Shown in pieces: positions 35,959 through 44,680 of a stretch of DNA of 64,000 bases. The notes below the pieces were generated by a model. The model was not told where the DNA came from and searched no databases. It saw only the letters and a program-made list of their open reading frames with translations. A program made the position numbers and the translations under genes. Position 1 is the stretch's first letter, and each line of letters opens with the position of its first letter. The stretch covers positions 3,643,001-3,707,000 of the forward strand of contig NZ_CP032674.1 of NCBI RefSeq assembly GCF_021730305.1, written 5' to 3'. This DNA is from Xanthobacter sp. YC-JY1 (GTDB lineage Bacteria; Pseudomonadota; Alphaproteobacteria; Rhizobiales; Xanthobacteraceae).

Positions 35959-37214
35959 TGGAGCTTGGCTCCCTTCGTCTCGGGCAGGAAGATGAGGACG
36001 ATGAGGCCGGCGAGCAGGAAGAAGCCGGCGGTGAAGGCGAGCGCACCGGAGAGGCCGTAGCCCGCCGAGAGGAAGCCCACCATCATGGGGGCGAGGGCGC
36101 TCACCGCGCGTCCCGCGTTGTAGATGAAGCCCTGCGCCGTGGCCCGCACGTTGGTGGGGAAGAGCTCGGCGAAGGTGGGGGCGAAGCCGGAATAGAAGCC
36201 GGTGCCGAAGAAGGCGACCACCGGGCCGAAGGCCAGCAGCACCGTGGGGCTCGAAATCATCGTGTAGGCCGGCACCGCGATGGCCGACAGCACGAAGTAG
36301 ACGATGAAGGCCACCTTGCGGCCCAGCGAATCCGCCACATAGCCGAAGGAGATGAAGCCGAGCGCCGCGCCCACCTGCATCACCACGATCCAGGTGGTGG
36401 ACTTCACGAGGTCGAGGCCGGGGCCGCCATTGGCCACGGGGGTCGCGAGCCAGGTGGGAATCCAAGTGAACAGGCCCCAGTAGCCGCACATGGCCGCCGC
36501 CGTGAACGCGAAGCACACCAGCGTGCTGCGTCCATGCTCGCCGCTCAGCATCTTGACCGTCTCCACGAAGGTCAAGCGGCGGGTCTGCTGCTTCCAGATC
36601 TCCGGCTCCGGCGTGTGGCGGCGGATCCAGAAGGCGAGCAGCGCCGGTGCGATGCCGAAGAAGAACACGCCGCGCCAGCCGATCGTCGGCAGCAGCACCG
36701 CCGCGACGATGGCCGCCAGCGCATAGCCCGAGGCGAACGCGCTCTGCACCCACGCCATCACCTTGCCGCGATGCTGGGCGGGCCAGGTCTCGGTGATGAG
36801 CGCGGCACCCGCCGACCATTCGCCGCCGACGCCGAGGCCGACCACCATGCGGAACAGCAACAGCTGCGCGATGCTCTGCGAGAAGCCGCACAGCAGGGTG
36901 CCCACCGAATAGCAGAGGATGGAGAGCACCATGGACCGGGTGCGGCCGATGCGGTCGGCGAGGAAGCCGAAGACGAGGCCGCCGAAGGCGGTGGCCACGA
37001 GGCTCGCCGAGGCGATCATGCCGGCCGTGGAGCGCTCCATGCCGAGGTCCGCGCTGATGTGGCTGATCAGCATCGCGAACAGCAGCAGGTCCATGATGTC
37101 GAGGGCCCAGCCGAGATAGGCGGACCAGAACGACTGCCATTGGGCCTTGGTGGCGCCCACATACCAGCGTGTGCCGGCGGCCGCGGGGCGGCTGCCGGAG
37201 ACATCGAGGCTCAT
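35955..37214 (-). CDS. MFS transporter, aromatic acid:H+ symporter (AAHS) type
   Basis: This 419-residue inner-membrane protein has twelve predicted membrane segments and the MFS signature loops FGFLADRIGRTRSM after segment 2 and the GGEWSAGAALITE stretch in segment 4 that is common in AAHS and sugar-acid carriers. It is the first gene of the minus-strand unit with cyclase, hydratase and aldolase and is divergent from a LysR gene, so it probably imports the aromatic acid or derivative degraded there. Confidence 0.88.
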   Translation of the reverse strand: MSLDVSGSRPAAAGTRWYVGATKAQWQSFWSAYLGWALDIMDLLLFAMLISHISADLGMERSTAGMIASASLVATAFGGLVFGFLADRIGRTRSMVLSILCYSVGTLLCGFSQSIAQLLLFRMVVGLGVGGEWSAGAALITETWPAQHRGKVMAWVQSAFASGYALAAIVAAVLLPTIGWRGVFFFGIAPALLAFWIRRHTPEPEIWKQQTRRLTFVETVKMLSGEHGRSTLVCFAFTAAAMCGYWGLFTWIPTWLATPVANGGPGLDLVKSTTWIVVMQVGAALGFISFGYVADSLGRKVAFIVYFVLSAIAVPAYTMISSPTVLLAFGPVVAFFGTGFYSGFAPTFAELFPTNVRATAQGFIYNAGRAVSALAPMMVGFLSAGYGLSGALAFTAGFFLLAGLIVLIFLPETKGAKLQ

Positions 37215-37335
37215 CGGTATTCCTCCACGATTATTGCTTGCCGCGCCTTTTGCGCGGGCCTTTCCGCCTCGGCCACGAAATGCCTTGGCGGACAGGGCTT
37301 TGGACCTTGATAGGAATGGCGGGTGCGGGCCGCAA

Positions 37336-37350
37336 TTGGTGAATTTTCAA
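37336..37350. promoter_or_regulatory. Candidate LysR box (T-N11-A)
   Basis: TTGGTGAATTTTCAA is a weak dyad (TTG-N9-CAA) containing T-N11-A, in the 219-base gap between the divergent MFS and LysR genes. Only position and form support it. Confidence 0.35.
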
Positions 37351-37433
37351 GCGGGATGTGAGCGGAATTGACATGCGCGCGGCGGGGCCCCATGCCTCAA
37401 GGGCATTTGTCCGTGGCCGCGTGTGAAACTGGA

Positions 37434-38330
37434 ATGTCTCAACTCTATCGCTCCCTGCCCTCGCTCCAGACGCTGCGCTGCTTCGAGGCGGCGGCGCGCC
37501 TCGGCAGCTTCACGTCGGCGGCCGAGGAGATGTGCATCACCCACAGCGCCGTGAGCCACCAGATCCGCGCCATGGAGGAGGCCGTCGGCCAGCCGCTGTT
37601 CACGCGGCAGGGCAACCGCATGGCGCTGACGGTCGCCGGGCGGACGCTCGCGGCCGAGACCCGGCGCGCGCTCGACTATCTCAGCCAGGCCTATGCGGTG
37701 GCCCATGCCCAGGCGGTGCCGCGGCCGCAGATGCTGAACCTGTCGCTCCAGGTGGCGCTGGCGGAGCATTTCCTGCTGCCGCGCCTCAATGAGTTCAAGC
37801 AGGTGCTGGGCCCCGTCGTGCTGCGCATGACGAGCCTCGCGGACCTCGACGAGAAATGCCCGGATGACACCGACATCGCGCTGGTCTACGGCACCGGCGA
37901 CGTGCCCGGCATGATCGTGGAGAAGATCGCGGACGAGGAGGTGTTTCCGGTCTGCAGCCCCGCCTTTCTCGCGCGCTACCCGGACCTGTCGCTGGAGTGC
38001 ATGCCCGAGGTGCCGCTGCTGCTGCATTCGCAGGTGACATGGAACCTGTGGCTGGAAAAGGCCAACCTGCCCATCGTCTACCCCACCCAGTCGACGCTGC
38101 TGGACGACATCGCCCTCACCATCCGCGGTGCGCTCGCCGGCCAGGGCATCGCCATGGCGCGCTCCCTCGTGGTGCGGGACTATCTGCGGACGGGCGAACT
38201 GGTCCGTCTGTTCGACCTCTCGGTGCCCGGCATCTTCTCCTACCACCTCGCCTGCCGCAGCCAGGATGTGCGCTCGCACTACGCGCCGCAGATCGACTGG
38301 ATCGTCCGCGCCATGCGCGCGCTGCGATAG
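37434..38330 (+). CDS. LysR family transcriptional regulator, GcvA-like
   Basis: This 298-residue regulator starts with the GcvA-type helix-turn-helix (LPSLQTLRCFEAAARLGSF, FTSAAEEM, ITHSAVSHQIRAME; landmarks only) and a periplasmic-binding-like effector domain from about residue 95. I chose ATG 37434, which gives SQLYRSLPSLQ; the open frame begins 22 codons earlier. It is divergent from the MFS-cyclase-hydratase-aldolase unit and should control it. Confidence 0.88.
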   Translation: MSQLYRSLPSLQTLRCFEAAARLGSFTSAAEEMCITHSAVSHQIRAMEEAVGQPLFTRQGNRMALTVAGRTLAAETRRALDYLSQAYAVAHAQAVPRPQMLNLSLQVALAEHFLLPRLNEFKQVLGPVVLRMTSLADLDEKCPDDTDIALVYGTGDVPGMIVEKIADEEVFPVCSPAFLARYPDLSLECMPEVPLLLHSQVTWNLWLEKANLPIVYPTQSTLLDDIALTIRGALAGQGIAMARSLVVRDYLRTGELVRLFDLSVPGIFSYHLACRSQDVRSHYAPQIDWIVRAMRALR

Positions 38331-38422
38331 GCCGGCCTTCGCGCCGCCTGTCCCGTTGGGTCTGGAAGCCGGGATTGCACCGGCAACACCTCAGGTAGCG
38401 TCAGGGGCGCAGCGCACACCGT

Positions 38423-38455
38423 CGCCGCGACGCGGCGTGTCCGCCACGCGGACAC
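38423..38455. promoter_or_regulatory. Two adjacent CCGC-N3-GCGG palindromes, probable IclR operator
   Basis: CGCCGC-GAC-GCGGCG lies at 38423-38437, and GTGTCCGC-CAC-GCGGACAC at 38437-38455; centres are 16 bp apart. The core GTCCGC-N3-GCGGAC of the second recurs at 41156-41170 before the flavin hydroxylase gene. Both sites precede genes of the same catabolic set. Confidence 0.55.
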
Positions 38456-38529
38456 TCGAGATAATACGCTGTTGCCAGATCGCCCGGCGTCCTAACCCAA
38501 GACAAGAAAAAGAACACGGGGAGGACGAC

Positions 38530-38589
38530 ATGACTGGTGGCCACGCCAAGCTGCCATGTTCCGAAATGCAGCGCAGGTTCGGAACCTAA
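38530..38589 (+). CDS. Candidate 19-residue leader peptide
   Basis: An ATG follows GGGGAGGA by six bases and opens a 19-codon frame (starting MTGGHAKLPC) ending in TAA. Its 3' half overlaps a perfect inverted repeat, GTTCCGAA (38558-38565) and TTCGGAAC (38578-38585). The strong ribosome site is the main support. It could be a leader peptide for the downstream MFS and dioxygenase genes, or a chance frame. Confidence 0.35.
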   Translation: MTGGHAKLPCSEMQRRFGT

Positions 38590-38759
38590 GGACGCCACGG
38601 GCGCACGCGCCCTCTATCGAGACTTCCCGAAGATCGCACCCTGGCCCCGGCCAGGCGGCGTCGGCTGTCGCCTGCGCAGAAGCAGCGAGGGCCAACGGCG
38701 CCGCGCATGTCTCGTAGCACAAACACAGCCCATAGATAATATGGAGGCCCCGAGGATCC

Positions 38760-40064
38760 ATGACGCACGCCACCTATCCCCTTTCCGGGCAAGCCACGCC
38801 CAGCCTCAACAAGGCGCAGTGGCGCATCATCTTCCTCGCGAGCCTCGGCGGCTCGCTCGAATTCTATGATTTTATCATCTATGGCATCTTCGTTCAGTAT
38901 ATCTCCGCACAATTCTTCCCGGCGAATGATCCCTATGTCTCGCTGATCCTCTCCTTCTCGGTGCTGGCCCTCGGCTTTCTCGCCCGGCCATTCGGCGGAG
39001 CGGTGCTGGGCATTCTGGGCGACCGCTATGGCCGCCGGCCGGTCTTCATCGGCTCGCTGGGCCTCACTACGCTTGCCACCATCGCCATCGGCCTTTTGCC
39101 GAACTACCAGTCCTGGGGCATCGCGGCACCGCTGCTGCTGGTGGCCTTCCGCCTGGTGCAAGGCATCTGCCTCGGCGGCGAGCTGCCGGGCGCGGTGACC
39201 TATGCGGTGGAGGCGGCGCCCGCCCGCGCGGGCCTGGCCTGCGGCTTCATCATCTTCTGCGTCAATGTGGGCGTGCTCATCGCAACGCTGGTCAATCTCG
39301 GCATCCAGTACGCCCTGCCGCCGCAGGATGTGGCGGACTATGGCTGGCGCATCGCCTTCCTACTCGGCGGCGTCATCGGCCTCGTGAGCTTCGCGCTGCG
39401 CCGCAAGCTGGAGGAATCGCCGGAATTCGTGAACCTCCACGGCAAGGCGACACGGCATCCCCTGCGGGAGCTGATGCGCCATCACGGTCGCTCGGTTCTG
39501 GTGGCGGCCGGCGTCGCCGCCATCATCGCCGGCTTCAACGGCATGCTCTACGGCTTCGTGCCCGCCTTCCTGGTGAAGACACTGCATTATCCCGCCCCCG
39601 ACGTGGCGCTGGCCATGACGGTGGCGCTGGTGGTCAGCTCCGTGGGCCTCATCCTCGCCGGCTGGGCCGGAGACTTCGTGCCCGGACGCCTCATCCTGCG
39701 GGCCGGATCGCTGGGCATGGTGGTCGTGGTGGTTCCCCTGTTCGCGCTGATGGCGAACCACGGCGCCAGCATCGTCCTGGTGCTGAGCCTGCTGTCGCTG
39801 GTGTTCTCGTTGGCGAGCGGCATCTGGCCGAGCATCCTCGCCGGGCTCTTCCCGACGCAGGTGCGCTTCACCGGCATCGCTCTGTCCTACAATGTGAGCG
39901 TCACGCTGCTCTCCGGCTTCGCGCCTCTGGCCGCCACCGCGCTCATCGCCCAGACCGGGATGAATTCGGCCCCCGCGCTCTACATCGCGGCGTCGGCGGC
40001 GCTGACCTTCTGGTGCAGCTTCCTCATCCCCGCCCGTTCGGCCTCGGCGCTGCCGCCGGCCTGA
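38760..40064 (+). CDS. MFS transporter, metabolite:H+ symporter type
   Basis: This 434-residue protein has about twelve hydrophobic segments, an early GGSLEFYDFIIYG stretch and RPFGGAVLGILGDRYGRRP, typical of the MHS branch that carries citrate, ketoglutarate, proline or shikimate-like compounds. It precedes the extradiol dioxygenase gene by 48 bases and lies behind the palindromic operator, so it probably imports the aromatic substrate. Confidence 0.88.
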   Translation: MTHATYPLSGQATPSLNKAQWRIIFLASLGGSLEFYDFIIYGIFVQYISAQFFPANDPYVSLILSFSVLALGFLARPFGGAVLGILGDRYGRRPVFIGSLGLTTLATIAIGLLPNYQSWGIAAPLLLVAFRLVQGICLGGELPGAVTYAVEAAPARAGLACGFIIFCVNVGVLIATLVNLGIQYALPPQDVADYGWRIAFLLGGVIGLVSFALRRKLEESPEFVNLHGKATRHPLRELMRHHGRSVLVAAGVAAIIAGFNGMLYGFVPAFLVKTLHYPAPDVALAMTVALVVSSVGLILAGWAGDFVPGRLILRAGSLGMVVVVVPLFALMANHGASIVLVLSLLSLVFSLASGIWPSILAGLFPTQVRFTGIALSYNVSVTLLSGFAPLAATALIAQTGMNSAPALYIAASAALTFWCSFLIPARSASALPPA

Positions 40065-40112
40065 GGCCGCGCCCCGCCGCCAAGACCCACCCCCACCCGG
40101 AGGACCACCGTC

Positions 40113-41081
40113 ATGGGCGTCATCGCGCTCGGTTATCTCGGCATCCGCTCGGACAGGATGGACGACTGGAACGCCTTCGCCTCGGGCCTCCTCGCCATGC
40201 AGGCGGTGGACTCGACGCGCGCCCAGACGACCTTCCGCATGGACGACCAGCGCCAGCGGCTGTTCGTGGTGAACGAGCCGGGCGCGGTGATCGCCGCCAT
40301 CGGCTGGGAGGTGGAGGAGAAGGCGGATCTCGACCGCTTCGCCGCGCGTCTCGAGGCCGCCGGCGTCGCGGTGACGCGGGGCGCGCGGTCGCTGGCGGAC
40401 CGGCGCTTCGTCGAGGATCTCATCACCTTCGCCGATCCCGACGGCAACAGTGTCGAGCTGTTCTTCAACCCCATGCGGGCGAGCGATCCCTTCGTGCCCG
40501 GCCGCCCCATCTCGGGCTTTCGCACCGGCCCCTTCGGCATGGGGCACGCCGTGCTCCACGCGGTGCGGATCGACGCGCTCCTGCCCTTCTATCGCGACCT
40601 GCTGGACTTCCACATCAGCGACTACGGGCTCACCCCCTATCCGCTCTATTTCTTCCACGTGAACGGGCGTCACCACAGCCTCGCCATGGTGGGCTCGGGA
40701 CAGACCGGCTTTCACCACTTCATGATCGAGTTCAACAATCTCGACGACGTGGGCCAGGGCTACGACCTTGCCGAGCTGCAGGAGGGGCGCCTCGCCTACA
40801 CGCTGGGGCGCCACACCAACGATTTCATGACCTCCTTCTACGCCAACTCGCCCTCCGGCTTCTTCGTGGAGAACGGCTGGGGCGGGCGGGTGATCGATCC
40901 GGCCACCTGGGAGCCGCACGAGACCTTCGCCGGCCCGAGCTTCTGGGGGCACGAGCGCCTCTACCTGCCCGAGGAGCCGCGCGCCCGCCTGCGCAACATG
41001 CGCCTCACGGCGGCCGCGAACGGCCTCAGGTCGCCGGACGTGGTGGACTGCCCCTGGCTCTACAGCCGGCTGGCGGGCTGA
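40113..41081 (+). CDS. Type I extradiol ring-cleavage dioxygenase (VOC superfamily)
   Basis: This 322-residue enzyme has two vicinal-oxygen-chelate halves, like 2,3-dihydroxybiphenyl dioxygenase, and would open a catechol next to the hydroxyls with Fe(II) and O2. Probable metal ligands are H145 (FGMGHAVLH), one histidine of HHFMIEF (201/202) and E253 (FFVENGWGG), at spacing close to BphC. The C-terminal 60 residues extend beyond the second domain. It sits between an MFS gene and an MhpA-type hydroxylase gene, which would make its catechol substrate. Confidence 0.88.
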   Translation: MGVIALGYLGIRSDRMDDWNAFASGLLAMQAVDSTRAQTTFRMDDQRQRLFVVNEPGAVIAAIGWEVEEKADLDRFAARLEAAGVAVTRGARSLADRRFVEDLITFADPDGNSVELFFNPMRASDPFVPGRPISGFRTGPFGMGHAVLHAVRIDALLPFYRDLLDFHISDYGLTPYPLYFFHVNGRHHSLAMVGSGQTGFHHFMIEFNNLDDVGQGYDLAELQEGRLAYTLGRHTNDFMTSFYANSPSGFFVENGWGGRVIDPATWEPHETFAGPSFWGHERLYLPEEPRARLRNMRLTAAANGLRSPDVVDCPWLYSRLAG

Positions 41082-41104
41082 CCGCCGCCCTTCCCATCCA
41101 AGCC

Positions 41105-41136
41105 CCTGCGGGACTCCGCTTCCGGCCTCCCGCAGG
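41105..41136 (+). terminator. Terminator-like hairpin after the dioxygenase gene
   Basis: CCTGCGGGA (41105-41113) and TCCCGCAGG (41128-41136) form a perfect 9-bp stem 23 bases after the dioxygenase stop. No U-tract follows. It would separate the MFS-dioxygenase transcript from the hydroxylase transcript. Confidence 0.45.
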
Positions 41137-41155
41137 CCCTCATTACCGCACCGAT

Positions 41156-41170
41156 GTCCGCCAGGCGGAC
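41156..41170. promoter_or_regulatory. 15-bp palindrome GTCCGC-N3-GCGGAC
   Basis: This perfect palindrome differs by one spacer base from the core of the site at 38439-38453. It lies 70 bases before the flavin hydroxylase start, just after the hairpin of the preceding unit. Length and symmetry suit an IclR-family dimer; the IclR gene downstream is the natural candidate. Confidence 0.55.
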
Positions 41171-41239
41171 GCCAGGGCCGGCTTCATTGCCGGCTGAGAC
41201 CCGCTCTGGGATCAGTCCGGCCCAAACACGGGGAAAACC

Positions 41240-42769
41240 ATGCCCGAGGCAAACGGCAGCACGCCGGATCGTTTCGACGTCGTCATCATCGGCCTCGGGC
41301 CCGTTGGCGCGACCCTCGCCAACCTGCTCGGCCTTCAGGGCGTCTCCACCCTCGTGCTCGAACGTGAGACCGAGGCCTATCACCTGCCACGCGCCGTGCA
41401 CTTCGACGACGAGGTGATGCGCGTGTTCCAGACCATCGGCCTTGCGGACGAGATCATCCCGTCTTTGCGGGTCAATCCCGGCATGCGCTTCGTCGACGCG
41501 ACCGGCGCGCTGCTGATGGACTGGCCGCGCCCGCAGGAGGTGAGCGAATTCGGCTGGCACGCCAGCTACCGCTTCCACCAGCCGGACCTGGAGCGGACCC
41601 TGCGCGACGGCCTCAAGCGCTTCCCCAGCGTGCGGGTGCGCACGCGCTGCGACGCCTTCGCCTTCGAGCAGGACGCTGAAGGGGTAACGGTCCGCTACGA
41701 GGACCTCGCCACCGGCCGCCTCCAGCAGGCCCGCGCCCGCTATGTGGTGGGCTGCGACGGCGCCCGCTCGCTGGTCCGCCGCTTCATCGGCTCGTCCATG
41801 GACGACCTGGGCTTCCACGAGCGCTGGCTGGTGGTGGACGCGGTGCTCCGGCGGCCGAAGCCCGAGCTGGGCGATCACACCATCCAGTATTGCGACCCCG
41901 CACGCCCCGCCACCTATGTGCGCGGCCCCGGCGACCGCCGCCGCTGGGAGATCACCGTCCTGCCCGAGGAGGACGGCCGCGTCATGGTGCATCCCGAGAA
42001 GGTCTGGTCGCTGCTGGCGCCGTGGCTCAGGCCCGATGAGGCGGAGCTGGAGCGGGCGGCGGTCTATACCTTCCATTCGGCGGTGGCGCAGCGCTGGCGC
42101 GCTGGCCGTCTGCTACTGGCGGGCGACGCCGCCCACCAGACCCCGCCCTTCATGGGCCAGGGCATGTGCTCCGGCGTCCGCGACGTGGCGAACCTCGCCT
42201 GGAAGCTCGAGGCGGTGGTGAAGGGACGGGCGCAGGACTGCCTGCTCGACACCTACCAGAGCGAGCGGGCGCCGGACGCCCATGCCTATATCGAGACCGC
42301 GGTGCGGCTCGGCGGCCTCATCAACACCTGCGGCACCGAGGCGGCCCTCAACGCCGCCTTCCGCGATGCGGACGGCGTGGTGCGCCTGCGCAGCCGGGTG
42401 CCCCAGCTGGGACCGGGCCTCGCCATCGGCCGCGTGGACATCGCCGGCAGCCGCTTCGCCCAGCCCCGCCTCGCCGACGGGCGCCGGCTGGACGACGCCG
42501 TGGGCTTCGGCTTCGCCTTGCTGTGCCGAGACCAGCTCTGGCGCGCTGCCGCCGAGCGGGTGCGCCAGCGCTTCGAGGCGTCCGGCATCGCCGTCGTCAC
42601 CGTGGCCGACTGTCCCGACCTCGGCCCGCTGCTGGATGTAGCCAGCGCGGCGGCGGTGCTCGTCCGCCCCGACCGCTACGTGGCCGGAAGCGCGGCCGAC
42701 GAGGCGGACTTGGCTGCCATGGCCGATGCGCTGGCACCCGCCGACCCCGCACAGGCCTCCGCCGCCTGA
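41240..42769 (+). CDS. FAD-dependent aromatic hydroxylase, MhpA-like
   Basis: This 509-residue group A flavoprotein monooxygenase inserts one oxygen into a phenolic ring with NAD(P)H. It has the FAD motif GLGPVGATLANLL near the N-terminus, the VGCDGARS motif and the second FAD motif LLAGDAAHQTPPFMGQG, plus a C-terminal thioredoxin-like region. The LPRAVHFDDEVMRVFQ segment resembles 3-(3-hydroxyphenyl)propionate hydroxylase MhpA. Its product, a catechol, would feed the dioxygenase just upstream. Confidence 0.88.
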   Translation: MPEANGSTPDRFDVVIIGLGPVGATLANLLGLQGVSTLVLERETEAYHLPRAVHFDDEVMRVFQTIGLADEIIPSLRVNPGMRFVDATGALLMDWPRPQEVSEFGWHASYRFHQPDLERTLRDGLKRFPSVRVRTRCDAFAFEQDAEGVTVRYEDLATGRLQQARARYVVGCDGARSLVRRFIGSSMDDLGFHERWLVVDAVLRRPKPELGDHTIQYCDPARPATYVRGPGDRRRWEITVLPEEDGRVMVHPEKVWSLLAPWLRPDEAELERAAVYTFHSAVAQRWRAGRLLLAGDAAHQTPPFMGQGMCSGVRDVANLAWKLEAVVKGRAQDCLLDTYQSERAPDAHAYIETAVRLGGLINTCGTEAALNAAFRDADGVVRLRSRVPQLGPGLAIGRVDIAGSRFAQPRLADGRRLDDAVGFGFALLCRDQLWRAAAERVRQRFEASGIAVVTVADCPDLGPLLDVASAAAVLVRPDRYVAGSAADEADLAAMADALAPADPAQASAA

Positions 42770-42812
42770 TCTCTCTCACATCCCGAAACGTTCCAGGAAA
42801 AGGTTTGCCCCC

Positions 42813-43658
42813 ATGAAGTTCGCGTCCTTCACCCATGCCGGCAAGGCCGGATACGGCCTCGTGACCGAGGGCGGGATCGTCGATCTCGCCCGCCGCTTCC
42901 CCGAGGCGCCGACGCTGCGCACCTTCATCGCCGGCGGTCTCGACCGCGCCGCCGCTCTGGTCGGCGCGCCGGCGGACTTCGCCCTCGCCGACGTGACGCT
43001 GGCGCCGGTCATTCCCGACCCGGACAAGATCGTGTGCGTCGGCCTCAATTATCACGACCACGTGGTGGAGACGGGCCGCACGGTCACCCCCAATCCCATG
43101 CTCTTCGCGCGCTATGCGGGCAGCCAGGTGGGCGACGGCGAAGCGCTGGTGAAGCCGCTGGAATCCGACGAGTTCGACTATGAGGGCGAGCTTGCCGTCA
43201 TCATCGGCAAGGGCGGCCGGCGCATCTCGGAGGCCGATGCGCTGTCCCATGTGGCGGGCTATGCCTGCTACAACGACGCCAGCGTGCGCGACTGGCAGCG
43301 CCACACCTCGCAGTTCATGCCCGGCAAGACCTTTGCCGCCACCGGCGGCTTCGGCCCGTGGATGGTGAGCGCCGACGAGATCGGCGATCCCACCCGCCTC
43401 ACCCTCGCCACCCGCCTCAACGGCGCCGAGGTGCAGCGCACCACCGTGGACCTGATGATCACGCCCATCCCCACGCTGATCGCCTACACCTCCACCATCC
43501 TGCCTTTGCTGCCCGGCGACGTGATCGTCTCCGGCACGCCCGGCGGGGTCGGCGCGCGGCGCACGCCCAAACTCTTCATGAAGGACGGCGACGTGGTGGA
43601 GGTGGAAGTCAGCGGCATCGGCGTGCTGCGCAACCCCGTCGTGGCTGAGAAGGCCTGA
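42813..43658 (+). CDS. Fumarylacetoacetate hydrolase family protein
   Basis: This 281-residue FAH-fold enzyme has the metal ligands in FDYEGELAVIIGK and NDASVRDWQ, and the TSTILPLLPGDVIVSGTPGGVG segment typical of ring-fission-product hydrolases and acylpyruvases. It would cleave a C-C bond in the dioxygenase product, the job done by an alpha/beta hydrolase in the classical Mhp pathway. ATG 42813 gives the family-typical start MKFASFTH. It follows the hydroxylase by 43 bases. Confidence 0.88.
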   Translation: MKFASFTHAGKAGYGLVTEGGIVDLARRFPEAPTLRTFIAGGLDRAAALVGAPADFALADVTLAPVIPDPDKIVCVGLNYHDHVVETGRTVTPNPMLFARYAGSQVGDGEALVKPLESDEFDYEGELAVIIGKGGRRISEADALSHVAGYACYNDASVRDWQRHTSQFMPGKTFAATGGFGPWMVSADEIGDPTRLTLATRLNGAEVQRTTVDLMITPIPTLIAYTSTILPLLPGDVIVSGTPGGVGARRTPKLFMKDGDVVEVEVSGIGVLRNPVVAEKA

Positions 43659-43670
43659 GGCCGGACCCGG

Positions 43671-43694
43671 CCGGCCCGGTACCACCCGGGCCGG
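43671..43694 (+). terminator. GC hairpin after the FAH gene
   Basis: CCGGCCCGG (43671-43679) and CCGGGCCGG (43686-43694) form a perfect 9-bp stem with a six-base loop, 12 bases after the stop codon. There is no U-tract. Confidence 0.45.
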
Positions 43695-43786
43695 CGCAGG
43701 CTGGGCAGCGCCCGCCCATCGCGTGTAGCATGGCGGGACGACCGGCTCGTCCGGCCGAGGGGGAGCGCCGAGGATGGGGCCGGACC

Positions 43787-44614
43787 ATGGGACAGCGACC
43801 GGCTGACGACGGCGCGGGGGCGCAGGACCGCACCGACAGCGTGCGCGCACTGCGCCGCGGCCTCGCCGTGCTCCGCCACATCAATGCGGTGGGCAGCACC
43901 AGTGCCGCCGCCATCGCCCGCGCCCTCGACATCCCCCGCCCCACCGTCTACCGCCTGCTGCAGACGCTGGAGGAAGAGGGCTATGTGGCCTTCTCCGCCT
44001 CCTCGTCGCAGGTGCGGGTCACGCGCCTCTCCGCCAGCCTCGGCGACGGCTATGCCGCGCATTCCCGCGTGTGCCAGGCGGCGGGGCCGGTGTTCGGCGA
44101 GCACGGACCGCGTCTCGTCTGGCCGCTCGACCTGACGGTCTACGAGAACGCCGCCATGGTGATCCACGAGACCACCCACACGCGCAGCCCCCTCTCCATC
44201 GACCGGGGCATGATCGGCTATCGCCTGCCCATGCTGCGCACCTCGGCGGGCCGGGCCTATCTCGCCTTCTGCAGGCCGGAGGAGCGGGTGATGATCCTCG
44301 ATCACCTGCGCCGCATCGACGATCCCGAGGACCGCCCTTTCCTCGATGAGACCTGGCTGAAACGCATGGTCGAGGATACGCGACGGCGCGCCGTCGCCGT
44401 GCGCGATGGCGGCGAGTTCCGGCCGAAGACCTCCAGCATTGCGGCCCCTGTCATGATCGGCGACCGCGTGGAGGCGGTTGTATCGATGATCTGGATCCGA
44501 TCGGCGCTTTCCCTGGACGATGCCCTTTCGGCACATTCAGAGGCGTTGCAGGGCACGGCTGCCGCCATTGCGCGCGAGGTATCTGCGCAACTGCAAGCGG
44601 GTGCCGCCGAATAG
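43787..44614 (+). CDS. IclR family transcriptional regulator, MhpR-like
   Basis: This 275-residue regulator has an N-terminal winged helix (SVRALRRGLAVLRHIN, then ARALDIPRPTVYRLLQTLEEEGYV in landmarks) and an IclR effector domain ending in SAHSEALQGTAAAIAREV. I prefer ATG 43787, because a 17-bp palindrome (GGACGA-N5-TCGTCC, 43736-43752) lies upstream and would otherwise be inside the gene; ATG 43730 extends the frame by 19 codons. Its place after hydroxylase and FAH genes suggests it regulates them. Confidence 0.85.
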   Translation: MGQRPADDGAGAQDRTDSVRALRRGLAVLRHINAVGSTSAAAIARALDIPRPTVYRLLQTLEEEGYVAFSASSSQVRVTRLSASLGDGYAAHSRVCQAAGPVFGEHGPRLVWPLDLTVYENAAMVIHETTHTRSPLSIDRGMIGYRLPMLRTSAGRAYLAFCRPEERVMILDHLRRIDDPEDRPFLDETWLKRMVEDTRRRAVAVRDGGEFRPKTSSIAAPVMIGDRVEAVVSMIWIRSALSLDDALSAHSEALQGTAAAIAREVSAQLQAGAAE

Positions 44615-44680
44615 CCCTACCGACTACCGCCGGCGCGTCCGGAATGAGGCCCGCGACCGGCTCTTGCCGTCGGCGATCTT

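Larger units (their letters stand above)
38331..38759. other. 429-base intergenic region before the second MFS gene
   Basis: No gene of normal size is present. The region holds the palindrome pair at 38423-38455, a 19-codon open frame with a strong ribosome site at 38530 and an 8-bp inverted repeat at 38558-38585. The remaining 170 bases before the MFS start show nothing I can assign. Confidence 0.6.

Noticed and set aside
35959-37140. N-terminal extension of the minus-strand cyclase frame through the MFS gene
   Set aside because: The frame is a shadow of the transporter gene; the true start overlaps the MFS stop as ATGA.
39360-40952. 530-codon minus-strand open frame across the MFS and dioxygenase genes
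   Set aside because: It crosses two genuine genes and shows only Arg/His/Glu-rich low-complexity sequence.
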